From Verrucomicrobiaceae bacterium (lineage in GTDB: Bacteria; Verrucomicrobiota; Verrucomicrobiae; Verrucomicrobiales; Akkermansiaceae): a stretch of 38,780 nucleotides of DNA. Shown piece after piece: positions 35,032 through 38,780 of this stretch (position 1 is its first letter; each line of letters starts with the position of its first letter). A program made the translations under genes and the position numbers. The notes beneath the pieces were generated by a model, which saw nothing but the letters and a program-made list of their open reading frames with translations, was not told the DNA's origin and ran no database searches. The DNA is taken from the NCBI GenBank assembly GCA_003820635.1, contig RPOS01000022.1, positions 1-38,780 of the forward strand, in the 5' to 3' direction.

Positions 35032-36096
35032 ATGTCCCTCAATGATTCTTCCGCAGCCTTTTCCTCGTGCCCGGTGCCGCTGCCGCACAAGACGGAAATC
35101 ACCATGGGCCATGGCGGCGGCGGGCGGCTCACGCAGGATCTGATCAACCGGATTTTCCGCCCGGCCTTCGCCAACACCGAGTTGGAAGCGCAGCACGATT
35201 CGGCCATGCTGCCGTTTCCCGGCGGCGGCAGGCTAGCCTTCACCACCGACTCGCATGTGGTCAGCCCCTTGTTTTTCCCCGGTGGCGACATCGGGAAAAT
35301 CGCCATCAACGGCACCGTCAACGACCTCTGCATGTGCGGCGCGCGGCCGCTGTGGATCAGCGCGGGTTTCATTCTGGAGGAAGGTTTTTCCGTGGAGACA
35401 TTGGAAAAAATCGCCCGCTCCATGAAGGACGCTGCCGATTCGACCGGCGTGGCCATTGTCGCCGGCGACACCAAAGTCGTGGAACGCGGCAAAGGCGACG
35501 GGCTCTATGTCACCACCTCCGGCATCGGCGTGATCGAAACACCGCTGGCCATCGCGCCAACAAGCATTCGCGCGGGAGACGCCGTCATTCTCAGCGGCGA
35601 CATCGGCCGCCACGGCATGGCAATCATGGCGACGCGGGCGGGCTTGTCGTTTGAAAGTGACATCGAAAGCGACTGCGCGCCGCTGGCGGCTCCGGTGCAC
35701 GCCTTGTTAGATGCCGGACTTGAAATCCATTGTATGCGCGACCTCACACGCGGCGGACTGGCCACCTCGCTCGTCGAGTTGGCCGAGTCGTCCGGCCTGG
35801 CGATCGCCATCGATGCCGCTAAAATACCGGTGCTCGAAGCGGTGGGCGGTGCCTGCGAGATTCTCGGGCTGGATCCGCTCTACGTGGCGAATGAAGGCCG
35901 TTTCATCTGCCTGCTGCCCGAGTCGCAAGCCGGGCAGGCCTTGGAAATCCTCTCCCGCACGGCACCGGATGGCCCGCCGGTGATGATTGGCAATGTGCGG
36001 CCGGGCCCTGCCGGACAAGTCACCCAGCGCAGCGTGATTGGTGCGGAGCGCATCGTGGACCGCTTGAGCGGCGAGCAACTGCCGCGAATTTGTTAG
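35032..36096 (+). CDS. hypE: Hydrogenase maturation protein HypE
   Basis: The ATG at 35032 gives 354 residues; a longer start would overlap the divergent gene. It shows [62 protein letters not shown] and [17 protein letters not shown]. It ends exactly in PRIC, where the C-terminal Cys accepts the carbamoyl group that becomes the cyanide ligand of [NiFe] hydrogenases. HypE works with HypF, HypC, HypD, HypA and HypB; none is in the window, and the genes on both sides are unrelated. The stop is TAG immediately after the Cys. Confidence 0.95.
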   Translation: MSLNDSSAAFSSCPVPLPHKTEITMGHGGGGRLTQDLINRIFRPAFANTELEAQHDSAMLPFPGGGRLAFTTDSHVVSPLFFPGGDIGKIAINGTVNDLCMCGARPLWISAGFILEEGFSVETLEKIARSMKDAADSTGVAIVAGDTKVVERGKGDGLYVTTSGIGVIETPLAIAPTSIRAGDAVILSGDIGRHGMAIMATRAGLSFESDIESDCAPLAAPVHALLDAGLEIHCMRDLTRGGLATSLVELAESSGLAIAIDAAKIPVLEAVGGACEILGLDPLYVANEGRFICLLPESQAGQALEILSRTAPDGPPVMIGNVRPGPAGQVTQRSVIGAERIVDRLSGEQLPRIC

Positions 36097-36186
36097 AAGA
36101 CATCTCTTGTTTTCAAAACCTCATCTCCGCCCGCGAAACACCACGCCCGGCATGAGACAGTTGAAAAATCGCGGCCCGGCGATTCA

Positions 36187-38554
36187 TCATAACTCGATGT
36201 TTTGACTGCCGGGTTTCAGCGCCACCTTTTTCCCACTCCAGGCGAACTCGCCGTGCAGGCCAACAGGCAGGGTGATGGCGGCCATCACCCCGTTTTCGCC
36301 ACGGCGTTCGAAGCGGACCTCGATCAAACCTTGCGGGTGGGGCAGCGTGGCGGAAGCCCACGTGAGATTACCCAGCGACGACTCGATGTGCATACTGCGG
36401 AAACCGGGCTCGGCGGGCCCGATGCCACAGATCAGATCCAGGAAATCATAATTCGGGCAGGCGCTCCACGCGTGGCAATCCGAGCGCGTTGGTTCGGGCT
36501 TCTCGGCAAAGGTCGTGATGCCCGGCGCAATCATGTTGTGCCATGGCTGGAGCAGGCTGAGATAGCGATCCGCCATGCCCGCCTTGCGCAGGGCGCGGTG
36601 CGGATAGAAGAGGAAATAGAAGGTGGTTTGCGTGAGCGAGGGATCGTCGGTCACCTTGGCCATGACCGGCTGCCATTGTATCGCAGGCAGGGTTTCAGTG
36701 AGCACGGCGAGGATGTTGGCGTGCTGGCTGAAACTTTGTTTTTCCGTGGTATCGGCGATGAGTCCACGCGCGGGGTCGTAACACTTGGCGGCCACGGCCT
36801 TGCGCACACGGTCGGCCACGGCCCGCCAGTGACTGGCGCGCTCGATTTCACCAAAGGCCTCGAACAAATCCGCCGCGTGGTCCGCGTTGCAGAAAAACTG
36901 CAGGGCGAGCACCGAGGAACCGCCGGTGTAGGTGCCGGGCGGTTCGCCGTTTTCCCATCCGGCGGACCAGTCGGTGAAACTCCACCAGCCGACGGGATCG
37001 AACAATCCATCAGCGCGCAGGTGCCTTTCATACCAGCGCATGATGCCGTCCGCGGTGCCTAACAGAGGCTGGAGAAATGCCGGATCGCCGCGGTAGCGCC
37101 AGTAGTCGTGCAGCATCGCGATCCACCACAATGAGTATGGCGGGATCAACTGTGGCTGGCAGCCAGGCCGTCTACCACGCGGGATTGGTGGAAATGCATG
37201 ATGGCATTGCGCGTGAGGCGGTCATCGCCGGAGACGTTCATGGTGATGAGCGCCACGATGCGGGTGTCGCCCACATATTGGAGCTGCTCGTAATACGGGC
37301 AGTCGAAGAACGTCTCGCCGGAGCACAGCCGCGTGGTGCGCCAGCCAACATCCCAAATGCGCCGCAACTCCGGATCATTGCTCGCGAAGGATGCTTTTTC
37401 CTCGAAGGGATCGGCGGTGAACACGCCGCGCACGTCATCGATGACGTGCGGCGCGTCACCGGTGCGGATGTCGAGTTGCAGGTAGCGCCAGATGCGTAGC
37501 CAGATCGGACGAAACAAGCGTGCGGTGCCGCCATCCGGCAGGAAAAGATCGGCCAGTCCCTTGAGCGTGCGCCCTTCAATTTCGTCGCGGTGGCTTTTTT
37601 CCCAGCATTATCAAACAAGGCCTCGGCATAACTCAACTTCACCTCGGCCCCAGTTCCGCCGCTCACCACCAATTCGGGAAACCCCATCGTCAACCGCGTT
37701 TGGTCCAGCAATAGCGAGACCGCCGAGTGCCCCGGAATGGTCAATGGTGATTTGCCTGTTAGAAAAGCGCCGTCTGTAGCCATCCCGGAGGCACGGACCA
37801 GCCGGGGAATGCGCTCGGTCTTTTGTTCCAGCAGCGGAATCTGGCGCGGCGTGAGCCAGCCCATCTCATGGGCGCCGTCACGCACGCCGCGACGGCAACC
37901 GGGCTCCATGATCTGGGGAGCAATCCATCCGGCATCCGGCGGGTTGGCGCTTTCCCAACCCCACGGATAATCGCGGCCGTCGATTTTTTCGCCATAGCCT
38001 GCGGGCACCTAGGAATCCAGCCGGAAGGGCTCGGGATACGGGCAATGCGCGGTGGATTGTAGCACCTGCCATTGCGTGCCAGTATTGACGACCTGTGAGG
38101 CGGCCTCCGCACCCTGCACGATGAAGCCGGTGCGCTGCGAATGCTCCGCCCACGGTGCGAATCCGCCCGGATTCCATACCTCCGCAGCGAGCACGTTGGT
38201 TCCCGTTTGCAGCCATGGAGCAAGGGCCACCGTTTCATAGCGCCAGTTCATGACATCCCCGCGCGCCGGCCCCATCGAGACCTCGCGACCGTTGAGCAAT
38301 AGCCGGTAGCGCGGATCCGCACTCACATGAATGCGGAACGACGCCGGCAACTCCTTGAGCTGCCACGCATGGCGGAAAAACAACACCGCATAATCCCGCT
38401 GCGGCGCCGTGGGATGGGTGATCCAGCGAGCCGGCCAGCGCTGGCGTTCAAGATCGGGCTCATTCTCGGCAAGCGCGTAAACAGCAGCCAACCCGGACAG
38501 GATGCCGGCCATGAGAGTGATGATCGCTAGGCGGTGACGAATCGGCGCATTCAT
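36187..38554 (-). pseudogene. GH78 alpha-L-rhamnosidase-like glycoside hydrolase, interrupted
   Basis: The gene starts at the ATG 38552-38554 behind a GGAGG site and a signal sequence. The N-terminal beta region (ARWITHPTAPQRDYAV) reads through to a TAG at 38009-38011 after RLDS and resumes in frame with VPAGYGEKIDGRDYPWGWES. A frameshift in a run of six As near 37595-37600 restores SHRDEIEGRTLKGLADLF, then SGETFFDCPYYEQLQYVGD with the likely general-acid Glu. A second shift near 37150-37170 leads to IPPYSLWWIAMLHDYWRY and the (alpha/alpha)6 barrel to the stop at 36187. Rhamnosidases release L-rhamnose from plant or algal glycans. With one stop and two shifts no full enzyme can be made, barring sequencing error. 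Confidence 0.85.
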
Positions 38555-38560
38555 GATATG

Positions 38561-38565
38561 CCTCC
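38561..38565 (-). promoter_or_regulatory. Shine-Dalgarno site of the rhamnosidase-like gene
   Basis: GGAGG on the minus strand lies 6 bases before the ATG at 38552-38554 and decides this start over the upstream in-frame option at 38614. Few other genes in the window have such a clear site. Confidence 0.7.
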
Positions 38566-38662
38566 AGTTTGAAAATCCTGCGGGACGAAACCTGCGGGAA
38601 ATTCCCACATTCAAAAGCGGCGCTCCATGCTTGGAAACCGGTGATGCCTAAATTGATCCAGA

Positions 38663-38780
38663 TCAAACCCTCACCCGCAGGTCCCGCACACTCCACAGCA
38701 CCCCGGCGGCCGCTGCGCCGCTGCCACGCATGCGCCGTGCGCCGTCCTTGCGTCTGCCCGAAAACCTTTCACGCGCTCCG
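38663..38780 (-). CDS. Possible 3' end of a gene running in from the right
   Basis: One minus-strand frame is open from the window edge to a TGA at 38663-38665, giving 38 codons that include GARRMRGSGAAAAGVLWSV and end DLRVRV. I recognise no domain. The GC-rich third positions are compatible with coding, but in GC-rich DNA a short open frame is weak evidence. Confidence 0.25.
   Translation of the reverse strand, partial: GARERFSGRRKDGARRMRGSGAAAAGVLWSVRDLRVRV

Overview
The window is high-GC bacterial DNA. I infer a member of the Verrucomicrobiota, probably a relative of Luteolibacter or Haloferula in the Verrucomicrobiaceae. The grounds are a Minf_1886-family protein, a DUF2934 protein with a histone H1-like tail, a verrucomicrobial-type integrase fragment, zinc-ribbon/HEAT and zinc-ribbon/bactofilin proteins, and a URO-D-family sugar-cluster enzyme. 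No rRNA or other phylogenetic marker is present, so the placement rests on gene content only.

Layout. 1-5017: 3' end of an AI-2E-family transporter, a zinc-ribbon/HEAT membrane protein, an FtsB/DivIC-like divisome protein, a DUF2934 protein and an OmpA-domain envelope protein. 5148-5760: two fused, decayed genes (GPH sugar transporter and LacI regulator). 5779-12621: a complete F1Fo ATP synthase operon on the minus strand, transcribed atpB-E-F-H-A-G-D-C, with hairpins or iterated-word spacers at several junctions. 12847-20616: HU, a spermidine-synthase-like protein, an L,D-transpeptidase, an aldo/keto reductase overlapping nadA, two bactofilins, a membrane-anchored TPR protein, a TlpA-fold protein without CXXC and a small TPR protein.

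20853-27538 is the most interesting region. An AraC-family regulator (plus strand) faces a tight minus-strand operon: a URO-D-superfamily protein, aldose 1-epimerase, a 763-residue fatty-acid-desaturase-fold oxygenase fused to a Rieske domain and an FAD/NAD(P)H reductase, a sugar-phosphate-isomerase-like TIM barrel, and a truncated ThuA remnant. The fusion has the parts of the rhizopine MocD/MocE/MocF oxygenase in one chain. I infer an inducible pathway that oxidises, and possibly O-demethylates, a sugar or cyclitol. A 24-bp palindrome lies between the divergent genes.

27594-38780: 3-methyladenine DNA glycosylase, an addiction module whose toxin gene has an in-frame TAG, an iron/phosphonate-type ABC importer (ATPase, binding protein, fused permease), tRNA-Leu with an apparent AAG anticodon, a small tRNA-adjacent island remnant, a Minf_1886-family protein, hypE without its usual partners, and a GH78 rhamnosidase-like gene broken by one stop and two frameshifts. 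Several carbohydrate-use genes here are inactivated, which suggests recent loss of sugar-utilisation functions.
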